A stretch of DNA of 64,000 nt from positions 1 through 64,000 of the forward strand of contig JAIKXO010000306.1 in assembly GCA_024684065.1 (NCBI GenBank), given 5' to 3'. Positions 36,579 through 46,045 of this stretch are shown one piece after another (position 1 is the stretch's first letter; the number at the start of each line of letters is the position of its first letter). Origin of the DNA: Lachnospiraceae bacterium (lineage in GTDB: Bacteria > Bacillota_A > Clostridia > Lachnospirales > Lachnospiraceae). The notes beneath the pieces are model-generated. The model did no database searches, was not told where the DNA came from, and saw nothing but the letters and a program-made list of their open reading frames with translations. The translations under genes were made by a program, and so were the position numbers.

Positions 36579-37337
36579 CTATCCAAGATAAGCCGCTATT
36601 ACCGCAGGGTCATTGAGCACCTCCGCGGTGTCTCCCTGGCTTAAGACCGAACCGAAGTTTAAGACGGTAAGCTCCTCGCAGATCCCGGCTACAAGCTTCA
36701 TATCGTGCTCGATAAGCAGTATCGTCATATCGAAATTATCCCTGACAAAGCTTATCGTATCCATAAGCTCCCCTGTTTCGTTGGGGTTCATCCCGGCAGC
36801 CGGCTCGTCAAGAAGAAGAAGCTTCGGTTCCGTTGCAAGAGCCCTTGCTATCTCAAGCTTTCTCTGCTTGCCGTAGGGAAGGTTCTTTGCAAGTGATGTA
36901 CTCACATTCTCAAGCTCAAAAACCTTAAGAAGCTCAAAGGCCCTTTCATCCATTTCTTTTTCGACCCTGAAATAAGCGGGCAGCCTCAATATACCTTCAA
37001 GAGTTGAATATTTATAGTGGTTATGGAGTCCCGACTTAACATTATCCAAAACCGTAAGATCCTTAAAAAGCCTGATATTCTGGAAGGTTCTCGCGATTCC
37101 GGCCTTGTTTATCTCTACGGTACTTTTACCCGTGATATCCTCGTCATCAAGGAAGATCTTTCCCTCATCCGGCTTATATACGCCGGTAAGGAGATTGAAA
37201 ACCGTGGTCTTTCCGGCGCCGTTAGGTCCGATAAGTCCGTAAAGGCAGCCCTTCTCAACTTTCAGGTTAAAATCGTCAACAGCTCTCAGTCCTCCGAAAG
37301 AAATGCCGAGACTGTTTACAGAAAGCAAGGCAGACAT
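36579..37337 (-). CDS. livG: Branched-chain amino acid ABC transporter ATPase LivG
   Basis: Second ATPase of the importer, about 252 residues. Walker A GPNGAGKTTVFNLLTG is near residue 37. ITGKSTVEINKAGIARTFQNIRLF is the LivG-specific stretch. The signature reads LPYGKQRKLEIARALA and Walker B LLLLDEPAAGMNP. ATG 37337 follows a run of G (GGGGGGTG) seven bases away and lies one base after the livM stop. An upstream in-frame extension has no SD. Confidence 0.95.
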   Translation of the reverse strand: MSALLSVNSLGISFGGLRAVDDFNLKVEKGCLYGLIGPNGAGKTTVFNLLTGVYKPDEGKIFLDDEDITGKSTVEINKAGIARTFQNIRLFKDLTVLDNVKSGLHNHYKYSTLEGILRLPAYFRVEKEMDERAFELLKVFELENVSTSLAKNLPYGKQRKLEIARALATEPKLLLLDEPAAGMNPNETGELMDTISFVRDNFDMTILLIEHDMKLVAGICEELTVLNFGSVLSQGDTAEVLNDPAVIAAYLG

Positions 37338-37338
37338 A

Positions 37339-38412
37339 TCATACACCCCCCTTCCCGTACGCTTTGGAGTTTTCGCGTTTTTTCTCAAGGAACGCTTTTA
37401 TACCGTATCTCTCCCTGAAGGCGATCGCTTTAGGCGCCCAGTTTATAAGCATGATAGCAATAAGGACCACGGAATAGATAAGCATCCTGTAGTTGTTTAA
37501 GCCTCTGAGCATCTCCGGAAGGATATAGAGGACCGCGGTCGCTATAACGCTTCCCCTTATGTTTCCTATGCCACCGAGGACAACATATACGAGTATCAGT
37601 ATTGACACGTTATATCCGAAATAATTGCTCGCGGCGGTGAGGGTCGTAGTATTATGGGAAAAGAGAACCCCCGCGGTTCCCGCTATCGCAGCCGAAATGG
37701 TAAATGCGAGCATTTTGTATTTCGTGACGTTGATGCCGACGGCTTCGGCAGCAATCCTGTTGTCCCTTATGGACATGACCGCTCTTCCGGTCCTTGAATT
37801 GATTATATTCTGGATCACAAACAGGGCAAGGAGTAAAATAACGACTGATATTGTAAATGTGGAATCCGTCGGTGTCCCCTGGATCCCCATGGCCCCGTTT
37901 ATAAGCATCTTACCTTCGCCGTTTAACTGAAAACTCTTGAAGGCGATATGCAGTCCGTCCTCATCATACCCGAAATAGATCGCGGCTAAAATGTTCTTGA
38001 TGATCTCTCCGAAGGCTAAGGTAACGATCGCAAGATAGTCGCCGTTAAGCCTCAAAACCGGGATCCCTATAAGGAATCCGAACAGAGCGGCCACAAGCGT
38101 TCCTATCACAAGCGCTATAAGGAACCGAAGCCCCGAAGGCATGCCCGTCTCCTTTACAGCCACCGAAAAAAGCGATGCCGAAAAAGCCCCGACGCACATA
38201 AATCCGGCATGTCCTAAGCTCAGATCGCCAAGGATACCTACGACCAGGTTCAGCGCCACCGCGGCGATCGCATAGTAGCAGAGCGGGACCAGAAGCCCTT
38301 TTATATGGAAAGAAAGGATCCCGGCCTTATCAAGTATCTGCATTATGACATAAAACAAAATGACCATTAAATATGTGACCAGGTCTTTTTTTGTCTGCTT
38401 GGTTAATTTCAT
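37339..38412 (-). CDS. livM: Branched-chain amino acid ABC transporter permease LivM
   Basis: A 357-residue inner-membrane permease with about nine hydrophobic helices. The LivM signatures LNLVVGILGDLSLGHAGFMCVGAFSA and the cytoplasmic coupling loop AFGEIIKNIL and SIRDNRIAAEAVGIN are present. It pairs with LivH to form the translocation channel. It is separated from livH by six bases and from livG by one, consistent with coupled translation. Confidence 0.95.
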   Translation of the reverse strand: MKLTKQTKKDLVTYLMVILFYVIMQILDKAGILSFHIKGLLVPLCYYAIAAVALNLVVGILGDLSLGHAGFMCVGAFSASLFSVAVKETGMPSGLRFLIALVIGTLVAALFGFLIGIPVLRLNGDYLAIVTLAFGEIIKNILAAIYFGYDEDGLHIAFKSFQLNGEGKMLINGAMGIQGTPTDSTFTISVVILLLALFVIQNIINSRTGRAVMSIRDNRIAAEAVGINVTKYKMLAFTISAAIAGTAGVLFSHNTTTLTAASNYFGYNVSILILVYVVLGGIGNIRGSVIATAVLYILPEMLRGLNNYRMLIYSVVLIAIMLINWAPKAIAFRERYGIKAFLEKKRENSKAYGKGGV

Positions 38413-38418
38413 GACTTC

Positions 38419-39306
38419 TTATACCTTTTCCTGAATCTTTCTTCCTAAAAGCCCCGTCGGCCTGACAAGAAGAACAATGATAAGAATGGAAAAAACTATC
38501 GCATCCGCAAGCTGGGTTGAAATGTATCTCTTGGCAAGGCTCTCGATAACGCCTAATAAAAGCCCTCCTATCATAGCTCCCGGTATGGAACCGATCCCTC
38601 CTAAAACCGCCGCCACGAAGGCCTTTATTCCCGGCATGGCCCCGGTATAGGGCGTAAGGTTCGGATAGGCGGAGCATAGAAGCGCGCCTGCTATAGCCGC
38701 AAGTCCCGAGCCGATAGCGAAGGTAAGCGATATGGTCTTATTAACGTTAATGCCCATAAGCGCCGCCGCCCCCTTATCCTCGGAAACGGCCACCATGGCC
38801 TGCCCCTGCTTCGTCTTGTTTATGAAGGTCTGAAGGACGAACAAAACAACAAGGCTTGTCAATATCGTCACTATCGTGACCCCCTGGATCTTAAGCTCCC
38901 CGTCAAAAAGAGAGATCCCCTCCCAGCTCACAACCGAGGAAAACGACTTCGGATTAGCGGTAAAAATAAGGAGCGCCAGATTCTGAAGGAGGTAACTTAC
39001 ACCTATTGCCGTGATCAGCACCGCCAGTGAAGAGGCGGCCCCTCGTAAGGGTTTATAGGCTATCTTCTCGGTGGTTATCCCTAGCAGGGTGCAGCCTATC
39101 ACCGCAAAAACGATAGACAAAAGCGGATTCATTCCCCAGCTGACCATCGCGGTATAGATAAGATAGGAGCCTATCATAATGACATCCCCATGCGCGAAAT
39201 TCAGCATTTTGGCTATGCCGTACACCATGGTGTAGCCAAGCGCGATGATCGCATAGATGCTCCCTAAGCTTATTCCGTTGACAAAATAGGTCAGAAAATT
39301 TAACAT
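38419..39306 (-). CDS. livH: Branched-chain amino acid ABC transporter permease LivH
   Basis: About 295 residues, eight helices, N-terminal NFLTYFVNGISLGSIYAIIALGYTMVYGIAKMLNFAHGD typical of LivH, and coupling loop SEDKGAAALMGINVNKTI. GGAG seven bases upstream supports ATG 39306 instead of the in-frame ATG seven codons earlier. Between it and livK lie 143 nt with a strong hairpin. Confidence 0.95.
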   Translation of the reverse strand: MLNFLTYFVNGISLGSIYAIIALGYTMVYGIAKMLNFAHGDVIMIGSYLIYTAMVSWGMNPLLSIVFAVIGCTLLGITTEKIAYKPLRGAASSLAVLITAIGVSYLLQNLALLIFTANPKSFSSVVSWEGISLFDGELKIQGVTIVTILTSLVVLFVLQTFINKTKQGQAMVAVSEDKGAAALMGINVNKTISLTFAIGSGLAAIAGALLCSAYPNLTPYTGAMPGIKAFVAAVLGGIGSIPGAMIGGLLLGVIESLAKRYISTQLADAIVFSILIIVLLVRPTGLLGRKIQEKV

Positions 39307-39394
39307 GTCACTTCTCCGGAAACTCAATGCCTTACCAAATGCAAAAAGACAGGCTCTGCTGTCAGATGTGCATTCGGGAATGATCTGTATGCTT

Positions 39395-39422
39395 ATAGAG
39401 GATGCCGGACGGCATCCTCTAT
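39395..39422 (-). other. Perfect 13-bp hairpin between livK and livH
   Basis: ATAGAGGATGCCG ga CGGCATCCTCTAT with no U-tract on either strand. Its place just after the binding-protein gene suggests a processing or 3'-end-protecting stem that keeps livK mRNA more abundant than the permease mRNA, as known for other binding-protein operons. The role is inferred. Confidence 0.65.
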
Positions 39423-39449
39423 AGCAGCATTGTAAATAAATACCAAAGC

Positions 39450-40670
39450 CTATTCGGCCAAAACATATTCGCTGTTCTCAATGATGACCGCACGGGGCTC
39501 CTTGTTAGGCTCGCCTTCCGCAGTCCAGGTGATGGAATTGGGAGAGGTCAGGACATTTGAGAGCTCGATCTCGGTCATGCCCTTCTTCATAGCCTCGCAG
39601 ATATCGGGAATGCTGGACCCGGGAGAAACGTTCTGGGCCTCGCAGACTGCCTTTACGGCATATACCGCATCATATGCATCTGCACCGAACTGGTTCGGAA
39701 TATGGCCTGTCAGCTCTTCAAACTTCTTTACGAAATTAACTGTCAGCTCATCCTCAGCATTTGCCGAGAAAGGAGTAAGCAGATAAACGCCCTCTGCAAG
39801 AGAAGTATCAAAGTTCTCAACGCCTAAGATACCGTCCATTCCGTCAACACCGAAGAATACCGGCTTGTAGCCCATCGAATCGGCCTGCTTTAAGATAAGT
39901 GAAGCCTCCTGATAATAGATGGGAAGGAAAAGAAGGTCAGCGCCCGCATCCTTTGAGGTCTGCAGCTGTACGGTGAAATCAGTGTTCGAATCCGTCGTGA
40001 AGGAGGTATCCGATACGACATCCAGTGAAAGCTCGGAAGCCCTGGCTACGAAGCTGTCATGGATACCGGTGGAGTATTCGATCGAGCTGTCATAGATGAT
40101 AGCGATCTTTGAAGTCTTAAGAGTATCGTTTCCCGCGATGTAGTCCGCTGAAGCAGAACCCTGGTTGGGGTCTGAGAAGCAGAGACGGAATGCGTTGTCA
40201 TACTGTACGCAGTTAACCGCCGTACCCGAAGGGGTGAGCTGGAACATGTTGTCTTCTTTGGTCTTTTCGCTTACAGCTATGCAGGGAGCTGAGGTAACCG
40301 TGCCGATGAGCATCTGCATTCCCCAGTCCTTAAGGGTATTGTAGGCATTTATGGCCTTCTCGGCATTATGCTCGTCATCTTCGAATTTATATTCGATCTG
40401 GAAGCCGTTTATCCCGCCGTCAGCATTGATCTCGTCAACAGCGATCTGGATAGCGTCACGTACGTCGCTTCCGTAGATTGCAGCCGCCCCGGTGGTGGGT
40501 CCGATGCCGCCTATCTTAAACACGCTGTCTTCAGGTCCGTTTGCATCGGACGGCTCTTCGGAAGTCTCTCCCGATGCCCCGCCTGCATTTGTGCTTCCGC
40601 CCGCACAGCCGGCAAGGAGTGAAGCTGTCATAGCCGCAGCCATTGCTAAACATAAGATCCTTTTTTTCAT
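39450..40670 (-). CDS. livK: Branched-chain amino acid binding lipoprotein LivK
   Basis: A 406-residue solute-binding lipoprotein. The signal peptide MKKRILCLAMAAAMTASLLAGC ends in a lipobox LLAGC and is followed by a Gly/Ser/Glu-rich linker. The body is a type I periplasmic-binding fold (IGGIGPTTGAAAIYGSDVRDAIQIAVDEINADGG, YKFEDDEHNAEKA, GADLLFLPIYYQEASLILKQADSMG). It delivers leucine, isoleucine, valine or a related ligand to LivHMGF. First gene of the operon, with GAGGAGA as SD. Confidence 0.95.
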   Translation of the reverse strand: MKKRILCLAMAAAMTASLLAGCAGGSTNAGGASGETSEEPSDANGPEDSVFKIGGIGPTTGAAAIYGSDVRDAIQIAVDEINADGGINGFQIEYKFEDDEHNAEKAINAYNTLKDWGMQMLIGTVTSAPCIAVSEKTKEDNMFQLTPSGTAVNCVQYDNAFRLCFSDPNQGSASADYIAGNDTLKTSKIAIIYDSSIEYSTGIHDSFVARASELSLDVVSDTSFTTDSNTDFTVQLQTSKDAGADLLFLPIYYQEASLILKQADSMGYKPVFFGVDGMDGILGVENFDTSLAEGVYLLTPFSANAEDELTVNFVKKFEELTGHIPNQFGADAYDAVYAVKAVCEAQNVSPGSSIPDICEAMKKGMTEIELSNVLTSPNSITWTAEGEPNKEPRAVIIENSEYVLAE

Positions 40671-40687
40671 AATCTTCTCCTCTCTGA

Positions 40688-40885
40688 TTAATATGCGGCA
40701 AACGAAACATTTAAACGACCCACGTGATCTCCCCGAACCCCCTGATAAATATCATCAGAAAATCCTGCAGGAAAATACCGCACGCTAACATTATTTCGTT
40801 TACCATAAATATTTATATAATAACCGGAAACAGCCTTGCCTGTTTTCAGATCATTATCTTTGATGATAAAGCCGGGAACCTCCAT
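40688..40885 (-). CDS. Possible 65-codon ORF in the livK leader
   Basis: An open frame of 65 codons from ATG 40885 to TAA just before livK, with a plausible amino acid mix (IIKDNDLKTGKAVSGYY) but only a weak SD (GGGAT) and no recognisable family. Its third codon positions are more AT-rich than those of neighbouring genes. It may be a remnant or simply the untranslated leader and promoter of livK, and a CodY-like site inside it favours the latter. Confidence 0.2.
   Translation of the reverse strand: MEVPGFIIKDNDLKTGKAVSGYYINIYGKRNNVSVRYFPAGFSDDIYQGVRGDHVGRLNVSFAAY
40750..40764. promoter_or_regulatory. CodY-box-like sequence upstream of livK
   Basis: TATCATCAGAAAATC matches 11 of 15 bases of the CodY consensus, with the right half nearly perfect. 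It lies about 80-95 bp before livK, a gene class that CodY commonly represses when branched-chain amino acids are plentiful. Four mismatches make this only suggestive. Confidence 0.3.
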
Positions 40886-40917
40886 GGAATTTCATCCCGC
40901 GCACTGCAGGAAAGCTT

Positions 40918-42594
40918 CTATTCCCTGCTTTTCAGATCCTTCTCGTCAAAGGCTTCCGAGATCGGCGCGCCTGCGGGAACCATCGGGAACACCTTGTCAT
41001 CCTCGTCGATCACGACCTCAATAAGCGCGGGCTCATTAAGAGAAAGCGCCCATTTAACGGCCTCAGAGGCCTCCTCCCTGGTCGTCGCCCGTTTTGCCTT
41101 AACACCTAAGCCCTCGGCAACCTTTATGTAATCAACCTTGTCCTTTAAGATGGTGCTCGAATATCTCTTTTCATAGAACAGGGTCTGCCACTGCCTCACC
41201 ATGCCGAGCACGGAATTGTTGATAACGACCTGGATTATCGGGATATTATACCTGCTCGCCGTAGCTAGCTCGTTCATGTTCATCCTGAAACAGCCGTCGC
41301 CTCCGATGTTTATGACGGTCTTGTCAGGCCTTCCGACCTTGGCGCCTATGGCCGCTCCGAGACCGTATCCCATGGTGCCTAAACCCCCCGATGAGATAAA
41401 GGTCCGCGGCTCCCTGTATTTATAGAACTGGGCAGCCCACATCTGATGCTGTCCCACATCGGTGGTTATTATGGCGTTTCCTTCGGTCTGCCTGTAAAGC
41501 TCTTCTATGACATAGGGACACGTAAGTCCTTTTCCTTCATATGAAAGCGGATATGCGGCCTTAAGCTCTTCAATGCTTTCAAGCCATTCAGGATGGCTTA
41601 AGCTCTCCATCTTCTCATTGAGCTTTGTAAGAATCTCCTTAACATCCCCGATAATACTGATGTCGCATTTAATATTCTTATTGATCTCCGCAGGATCGAT
41701 ATCTATATGGATCACCTTGGCCTGGGGCGCAAATTTCTTCGCATTCCCGACAACCCTGTCTGAAAACCTCGCCCCGATCGCGATCAGAAGATCACACCTG
41801 CTCACCCCGAAGTTTGAGGCCTTGGTGCCATGCATGCCGATCATACCCGTGTAAAGCGGATCGTTATTGTCAAACCCGCCCTTTCCCATAAGGGTATCGC
41901 AGACAGGAGCCGAAAGCTTATGGGCAAACTCCGAAAGCTCCGCGGAAGCTCCCGAAATAACGGTCCCTCCTCCGGTATAGATAAAAGGCTTTTTGGATTT
42001 TGAGATAAGCTTTAATGCCTTTTCGATCTCTTCCTCGGTATACCCGGACTTTTTCCTTAGCTTCACGGGATCCTCGGGCTTAAATTCTGCCTTGTTTGCC
42101 GTCACGTCCTTTGTTATGTCAACCAAAACAGGACCAGGACGCCCGCTCCTTGCGATCCTGAAGGCTTTCCTCAGTGTATCAGCAAGGACATTGACATCCT
42201 TTACGATATATCCGTGCTTGGTTATCGGCATTGTCACTCCGGCAATATCAACCTCCTGGAAGGAATCCTTCCCGAGGGACGGCAGAGCCACATTCGCTGT
42301 GATCGCAACCATGGGAACAGAATCCATGTAAGCCGTGGCGATCCCCGTAACAAGGTTCGTAGCCCCGGGGCCTGACGTCGCAAAGCATACGCCGACCTTT
42401 CCCGTCGCCCTTGCATATCCGTCGGCCGCATGGGCCGCCCCCTGCTCATGGGAGGTAAGATAATGCTTTATCCCGTCAAAATCATAAAGAGCGTCATATA
42501 TATTCAGTATGGTCCCGCCCGGATACCCGAAGACGGTATCAACGCCCTGTTCCTTAAGCACTTCAAGCACTATTTTTGCGCCGGTAAGCTGCAT
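40918..42594 (-). CDS. ilvB: Acetolactate synthase, large subunit
   Basis: TPP-dependent enzyme of valine, leucine and isoleucine synthesis, 558 residues. N-terminal GYPGGTILNIYDALYDFD and the catalytic glutamate in TSHEQGAAHAADGYARATG are present, as are the FAD/quinone-like middle domain and the TPP motif GGDGCFRMNMNELATASRYNIPIIQVVINN. No small regulatory subunit ilvN is found beside it. Transcribed after ilvD with a copy of the conserved leader element filling the gap and providing the SD (AGAGGAG, seven bases from ATG). Confidence 0.95.
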   Translation of the reverse strand: MQLTGAKIVLEVLKEQGVDTVFGYPGGTILNIYDALYDFDGIKHYLTSHEQGAAHAADGYARATGKVGVCFATSGPGATNLVTGIATAYMDSVPMVAITANVALPSLGKDSFQEVDIAGVTMPITKHGYIVKDVNVLADTLRKAFRIARSGRPGPVLVDITKDVTANKAEFKPEDPVKLRKKSGYTEEEIEKALKLISKSKKPFIYTGGGTVISGASAELSEFAHKLSAPVCDTLMGKGGFDNNDPLYTGMIGMHGTKASNFGVSRCDLLIAIGARFSDRVVGNAKKFAPQAKVIHIDIDPAEINKNIKCDISIIGDVKEILTKLNEKMESLSHPEWLESIEELKAAYPLSYEGKGLTCPYVIEELYRQTEGNAIITTDVGQHQMWAAQFYKYREPRTFISSGGLGTMGYGLGAAIGAKVGRPDKTVINIGGDGCFRMNMNELATASRYNIPIIQVVINNSVLGMVRQWQTLFYEKRYSSTILKDKVDYIKVAEGLGVKAKRATTREEASEAVKWALSLNEPALIEVVIDEDDKVFPMVPAGAPISEAFDEKDLKSRE

Positions 42595-42600
42595 ACAATT

Positions 42601-42680
42601 CTCCTCTATTGAAAGGGGGTTTTGCCCCTGAAATATCTGACATACCCTCGTCAGAGTCGAGGGCTTCTTATATTAAAAAG
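42601..42680 (-). promoter_or_regulatory. Conserved leader element, copy 1 (ilvB)
   Basis: Minus-strand order: AAGAAGCC, hairpin CCCTCG actctga CGAGGG (42663-42645), linker TATGTCAGATATTTCA, hairpin GGGG caaaa CCCC, TTTCAAT, then AGAGGAG as the ilvB SD. TCTGAC in the first loop and GTCAGA in the linker are complementary and would exclude the first hairpin. Confidence 0.85.
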
Positions 42681-42698
42681 GTATTTCTGTCTTTATCC

Positions 42699-44369
42699 TC
42701 AGTTTTCCGGAACCTTAAGGATCGCTCCCAGGTTCCCGCTCGTAACAAGTTTTTCATAACGCGCAAGATATCCCGTGGTAACCTTCGGTGTCCTTGGTTT
42801 CCATGCGGCCCGTCTCTTTTCGAGCTCCTCATCGGACACTTCAAAGTCAAGCTTCATATTCGGGATATCGATCTTTATCAGGTCTCCCTCTTCAACCAGC
42901 GCGATAGGCCCGCCTACGGCTGCCTCAGGTGAGACATGGCCTATGGAAGCTCCTCTCGAAGCGCCGGAAAAACGTCCGTCCGTGATAAGCGCCACCGAGC
43001 TTCCGAGTCCCATTCCGGCTATGGCGGAGGTAGGATTGAGCATCTCCCTCATACCGGGGCCCCCTTTCGGACCTTCATAACGGATAACCACTACATCGCC
43101 CGGAACTATCTTTCCGCCCTTTATCGCTTCTATCGCGTCCTCTTCGCAGTCAAACACCCTTGCCGGGCCTTCATGGACGAGCATCTCCTCCACAACGGCG
43201 GAGCGCTTTACGACCCCTCCGTCCGGCGCAAGGTTTCCCTTTAAGACCGCAAGTCCGCCGGTCTTACTGAAAGGATTGTCGTTAGGCCTTATTACCTCGG
43301 GATCGAGGTTTTTCGCGTCCTTGATATTCTCGCCTACTGTCTTTCCCGTAACCGTCATGCAGTCAAGGTTCAGAAGATTAAGCTCTGAAAGCTGCTTCAT
43401 TACCGCATAGACGCCTCCCGCCTCGTTCAGATCCTCCATATAGGTGGGGCCTGCAGGCGCAAGATGGCAAAGGTTGGGAGTCCTTTCGCTGATCTCGTTA
43501 GCCATGCCGATCTCGAAGTCATAACCTGCCTCATGGGCTATAGCGGGAAGATGGAGCATGGAGTTCGTAGAACATCCGAGAGCCATATCCACTGTAAGCG
43601 CGTTGATAAAGGCTTCTTTCGTCATGATATCGAGCGGCCTTATATTCTTTCTGTAAAGCTCCATAACCGCCATTCCGGCTTCCTTTGCAAGCCTTATGCG
43701 GTTAGAATAGACGGCGGGTATGGTTCCGTTGCCCCTGAGCCCCATTCCGAGGGCCTCTGTGAGGCAGTTCATGGAATTCGCGGTATACATCCCTGAGCAG
43801 GATCCGCAGCTCGGGCATGCGTGCTCTTCAAAATAGGCAAGCTCCGCATCGTCTATCTTTCCCGCCGCATGAGCGCCCACCGCCTCGAACATGCTCGACA
43901 GGGAAGTCTTTCTGCCGTGCACATGGCCTGCAAGCATGGGGCCTCCCGAAACAAACACCGTAGGCACGTTAACCCTTGCGGCTGCCATCAGAAGCCCGGG
44001 CACGTTCTTATCACAGTTCGGCACCATAACAAGCGCGTCAAACTGATGGGCAAGAGCCATGCACTCCGTGGAATCGGCTATCAGATCCCTTGTAACAAGG
44101 GAATATTTCATCCCTACATGCCCCATGGCTATACCGTCACAGACCGCTATTGCCGGGAACACCACGGGAGTGCCTCCCGCCATGGCCACCCCCTGCTTAA
44201 CGGCGTCCACTATCTTGTCAATATTCATATGGCCCGGAACGATCTCGTTATAAGAGCTCACGATCCCGACTAAGGGTCTTTCCATCTCCTCTTTTGTAAA
44301 GCCCAGCGCATTGAACAAAGACCTGTGCGGAGCCTGGGCAGCTCCTTTTTTTACAGCATCGCTTTTCAT
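42699..44369 (-). CDS. ilvD: Dihydroxy-acid dehydratase
   Basis: Fe-S dehydratase giving 2-keto acids in branched-chain amino acid synthesis, 556 residues. Cluster cysteines are in PNCDKNVPG and [20 protein letters not shown]; the C-terminal [19 protein letters not shown] is standard. The real start is ATG 44369, with GAGGAG six bases upstream and the family N-terminus ([17 protein letters not shown]). An in-frame ATG at 44417 lies inside the leader element and would add 16 residues encoded by the repeat. Confidence 0.96.
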   Translation of the reverse strand: MKSDAVKKGAAQAPHRSLFNALGFTKEEMERPLVGIVSSYNEIVPGHMNIDKIVDAVKQGVAMAGGTPVVFPAIAVCDGIAMGHVGMKYSLVTRDLIADSTECMALAHQFDALVMVPNCDKNVPGLLMAAARVNVPTVFVSGGPMLAGHVHGRKTSLSSMFEAVGAHAAGKIDDAELAYFEEHACPSCGSCSGMYTANSMNCLTEALGMGLRGNGTIPAVYSNRIRLAKEAGMAVMELYRKNIRPLDIMTKEAFINALTVDMALGCSTNSMLHLPAIAHEAGYDFEIGMANEISERTPNLCHLAPAGPTYMEDLNEAGGVYAVMKQLSELNLLNLDCMTVTGKTVGENIKDAKNLDPEVIRPNDNPFSKTGGLAVLKGNLAPDGGVVKRSAVVEEMLVHEGPARVFDCEEDAIEAIKGGKIVPGDVVVIRYEGPKGGPGMREMLNPTSAIAGMGLGSSVALITDGRFSGASRGASIGHVSPEAAVGGPIALVEEGDLIKIDIPNMKLDFEVSDEELEKRRAAWKPRTPKVTTGYLARYEKLVTSGNLGAILKVPEN

Positions 44370-44374
44370 TTTTT

Positions 44375-44453
44375 CTCCTCTATTGAAAGGGGTTTTTGCC
44401 CCTGAAATATCTGACATACCCTCGTCAGAGTCGAGGGCTCCTTATATTAAAAG
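44375..44453 (-). promoter_or_regulatory. Conserved leader element, copy 2 (ilvD)
   Basis: Same order as in the ilvB leader, with AAGGAGCC at the 5' side, both hairpins intact, GGGGCAAAAACCCC, and AGAGGAG as the ilvD SD. The internal ATG (MSDISGAK) is in frame with ilvD here. Confidence 0.87.
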
Positions 44454-44502
44454 GCTTTTGATCTTTAATCCGTCTTATACCACATAAAACGACAGCACGG
44501 TA

Positions 44503-45588
44503 TCAGCGGATACGTCCGCATATAAGCTCACCCATCTCCTTTGTTCCGACGGGCTTACATCCCTCTGACATGATATCCCCTGTCCTGAAGCCTTCCTTCA
44601 GGACCTCCTCCACCGCTTTGTCAATGGCCTCGGATTCCTTCTGCAGGTTCAGGGAGAACTTAAGCATCATGGACGCGGAAAGGATCGTCGCTATGGGATT
44701 GGCCTTATCCTGTCCCGCTATGTCGGGCGCGGAGCCATGGGAAGGCTCATACAGTCCGAAGCTTGTGTCGTTAAGGCTTGCGGAAGCAAGCATCCCGATG
44801 GATCCGGTGATCATGCTCGCTTCATCCGAAAGGATATCGCCAAACATATTTTCGGTCAGGATGACGTCAAACTGCCCGGGATCCCTGACAAGCTGCATCG
44901 CGCAGTTATCAACGAGCATATGCGAAAGCCCGATATCGGGATAGTCCTTCGCGACCTCCTCTACGACAGCCCTCCAGAGCCTTGAGGAATCAAGAACATT
45001 CGCCTTGTCGACACTTGTAACCTTCTTTCGCCTCTTCCCAGCTATCTCAAAGGCCTTTATCGCTATCCTTCTTATCTCTTCCTCGTTATAGGTAAGGGTA
45101 TCCACCGCAGTCCTTAAGCCGTTTTCTATCCCGGTATGCCTCTCTCCGAAATACAGGCCGCCCGTAAGCTCCCTCATTATCATGATGTCGAAGCCGCCCT
45201 CTGTCAGCTCCTCCTTTAAAGGGCAGGCGCCGGCAAGCTCTTTATACAGCACCGCGGGCCTTAAGTTCGCAAAAAGGCCGAGGGCCTTCCTGATCCCTAA
45301 AAGCCCCGCTTCAGGCCTTTTCTCCGGCGGGAGCTTATACCACGGGGAAGTTTTTGCGTCCCCGCCTATGGAGCCCATTAATACCGCATCACAGGACTTT
45401 GCGCCGGTCACCGTTTCTTCGGTTATCGGCTCCCCCGTCGCATCTATGGAAGCTCCGCCCAAAAGAAGCTCCTTATACTCAAAGTCATGTCCGTATACGG
45501 AAGCGGTCCTGTCAAGGATCTTTTTTGCTTCTTCAACGATCTCGGGACCGATCCCGTCCCCTCTGATCAAACCGATCTTAGCGTTCAT
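44503..45588 (-). CDS. leuB: 3-isopropylmalate dehydrogenase
   Basis: NAD-dependent decarboxylating dehydrogenase of leucine synthesis, 361 residues. N-terminal [20 protein letters not shown], the substrate loop [27 protein letters not shown], and the metal/NAD region [24 protein letters not shown] and [18 protein letters not shown] are all present; the loop sequence favours isopropylmalate over isocitrate. It follows yajC by 14 nt. The partners leuA and leuCD are not in the window. Confidence 0.95.
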   Translation of the reverse strand: MNAKIGLIRGDGIGPEIVEEAKKILDRTASVYGHDFEYKELLLGGASIDATGEPITEETVTGAKSCDAVLMGSIGGDAKTSPWYKLPPEKRPEAGLLGIRKALGLFANLRPAVLYKELAGACPLKEELTEGGFDIMIMRELTGGLYFGERHTGIENGLRTAVDTLTYNEEEIRRIAIKAFEIAGKRRKKVTSVDKANVLDSSRLWRAVVEEVAKDYPDIGLSHMLVDNCAMQLVRDPGQFDVILTENMFGDILSDEASMITGSIGMLASASLNDTSFGLYEPSHGSAPDIAGQDKANPIATILSASMMLKFSLNLQKESEAIDKAVEEVLKEGFRTGDIMSEGCKPVGTKEMGELICGRIR

Positions 45589-45602
45589 TGATCCTCCCTG
45601 CC

Positions 45603-45917
45603 TTACTGCTGGCTCTTCTCGACCTGAGCGATGGCGTTTTTCTGCATGGGTATCCTGCAGTTTTTATTGCTGCCGAACTCCACGATGACCGTATCATCCT
45701 GAATATCTATAACGGTCCCGTAGAAGCCGCTTGTTGTAAGTACGGAATCGCCTACCGCCAGATCCGCCAGCATCGCAGACACCCTGTTCTGTTCCTTTTT
45801 CTGAGGCCTGAAGATCATAAAATACATGATCCCGCCAAAGATAGCTATATACACCACCAGCATAATAATACTGGATCCTGTGCCCCCTGCCGCATCGGCA
45901 GCCAATAAAATACCCAT
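45603..45917 (-). CDS. yajC: Preprotein translocase subunit YajC
   Basis: A 104-residue Sec accessory protein with one N-terminal membrane helix ([20 protein letters not shown]), the family [32 protein letters not shown], and a small beta domain. It lies next to tgt as in most bacteria. A promoter-like sequence at 45984-46012 may start the yajC-leuB-ilvD-ilvB transcript. Confidence 0.95.
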   Translation of the reverse strand: MGILLAADAAGGTGSSIIMLVVYIAIFGGIMYFMIFRPQKKEQNRVSAMLADLAVGDSVLTTSGFYGTVIDIQDDTVIVEFGSNKNCRIPMQKNAIAQVEKSQQ

Positions 45918-45983
45918 TTGTGTTCCTCCGTTTTCTTTTATGACAAATATTTTTCAGAACTCAGATTTACGGAATTCTTCGTT

Positions 45984-46012
45984 ATGATACACAATAAATC
46001 CGTATAGTTCAA
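45984..46012 (-). promoter_or_regulatory. Sigma-A-type promoter upstream of yajC
   Basis: TTGAAC (46012-46007), 17 nt, TATCAT (45989-45984) on the minus strand, about 65 nt before yajC. It would allow yajC-leuB-ilvDB expression independent of tgt. Confidence 0.45.
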
Positions 46013-46045
46013 GTCTTTTTCGATCAAACAGGAAATGCCCAAGGA

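Noticed and set aside
44370..44417. IlvD start at 44417
   Set aside because: The extra 16 residues come from the leader repeat; the family N-terminus and the SD fit ATG 44369.
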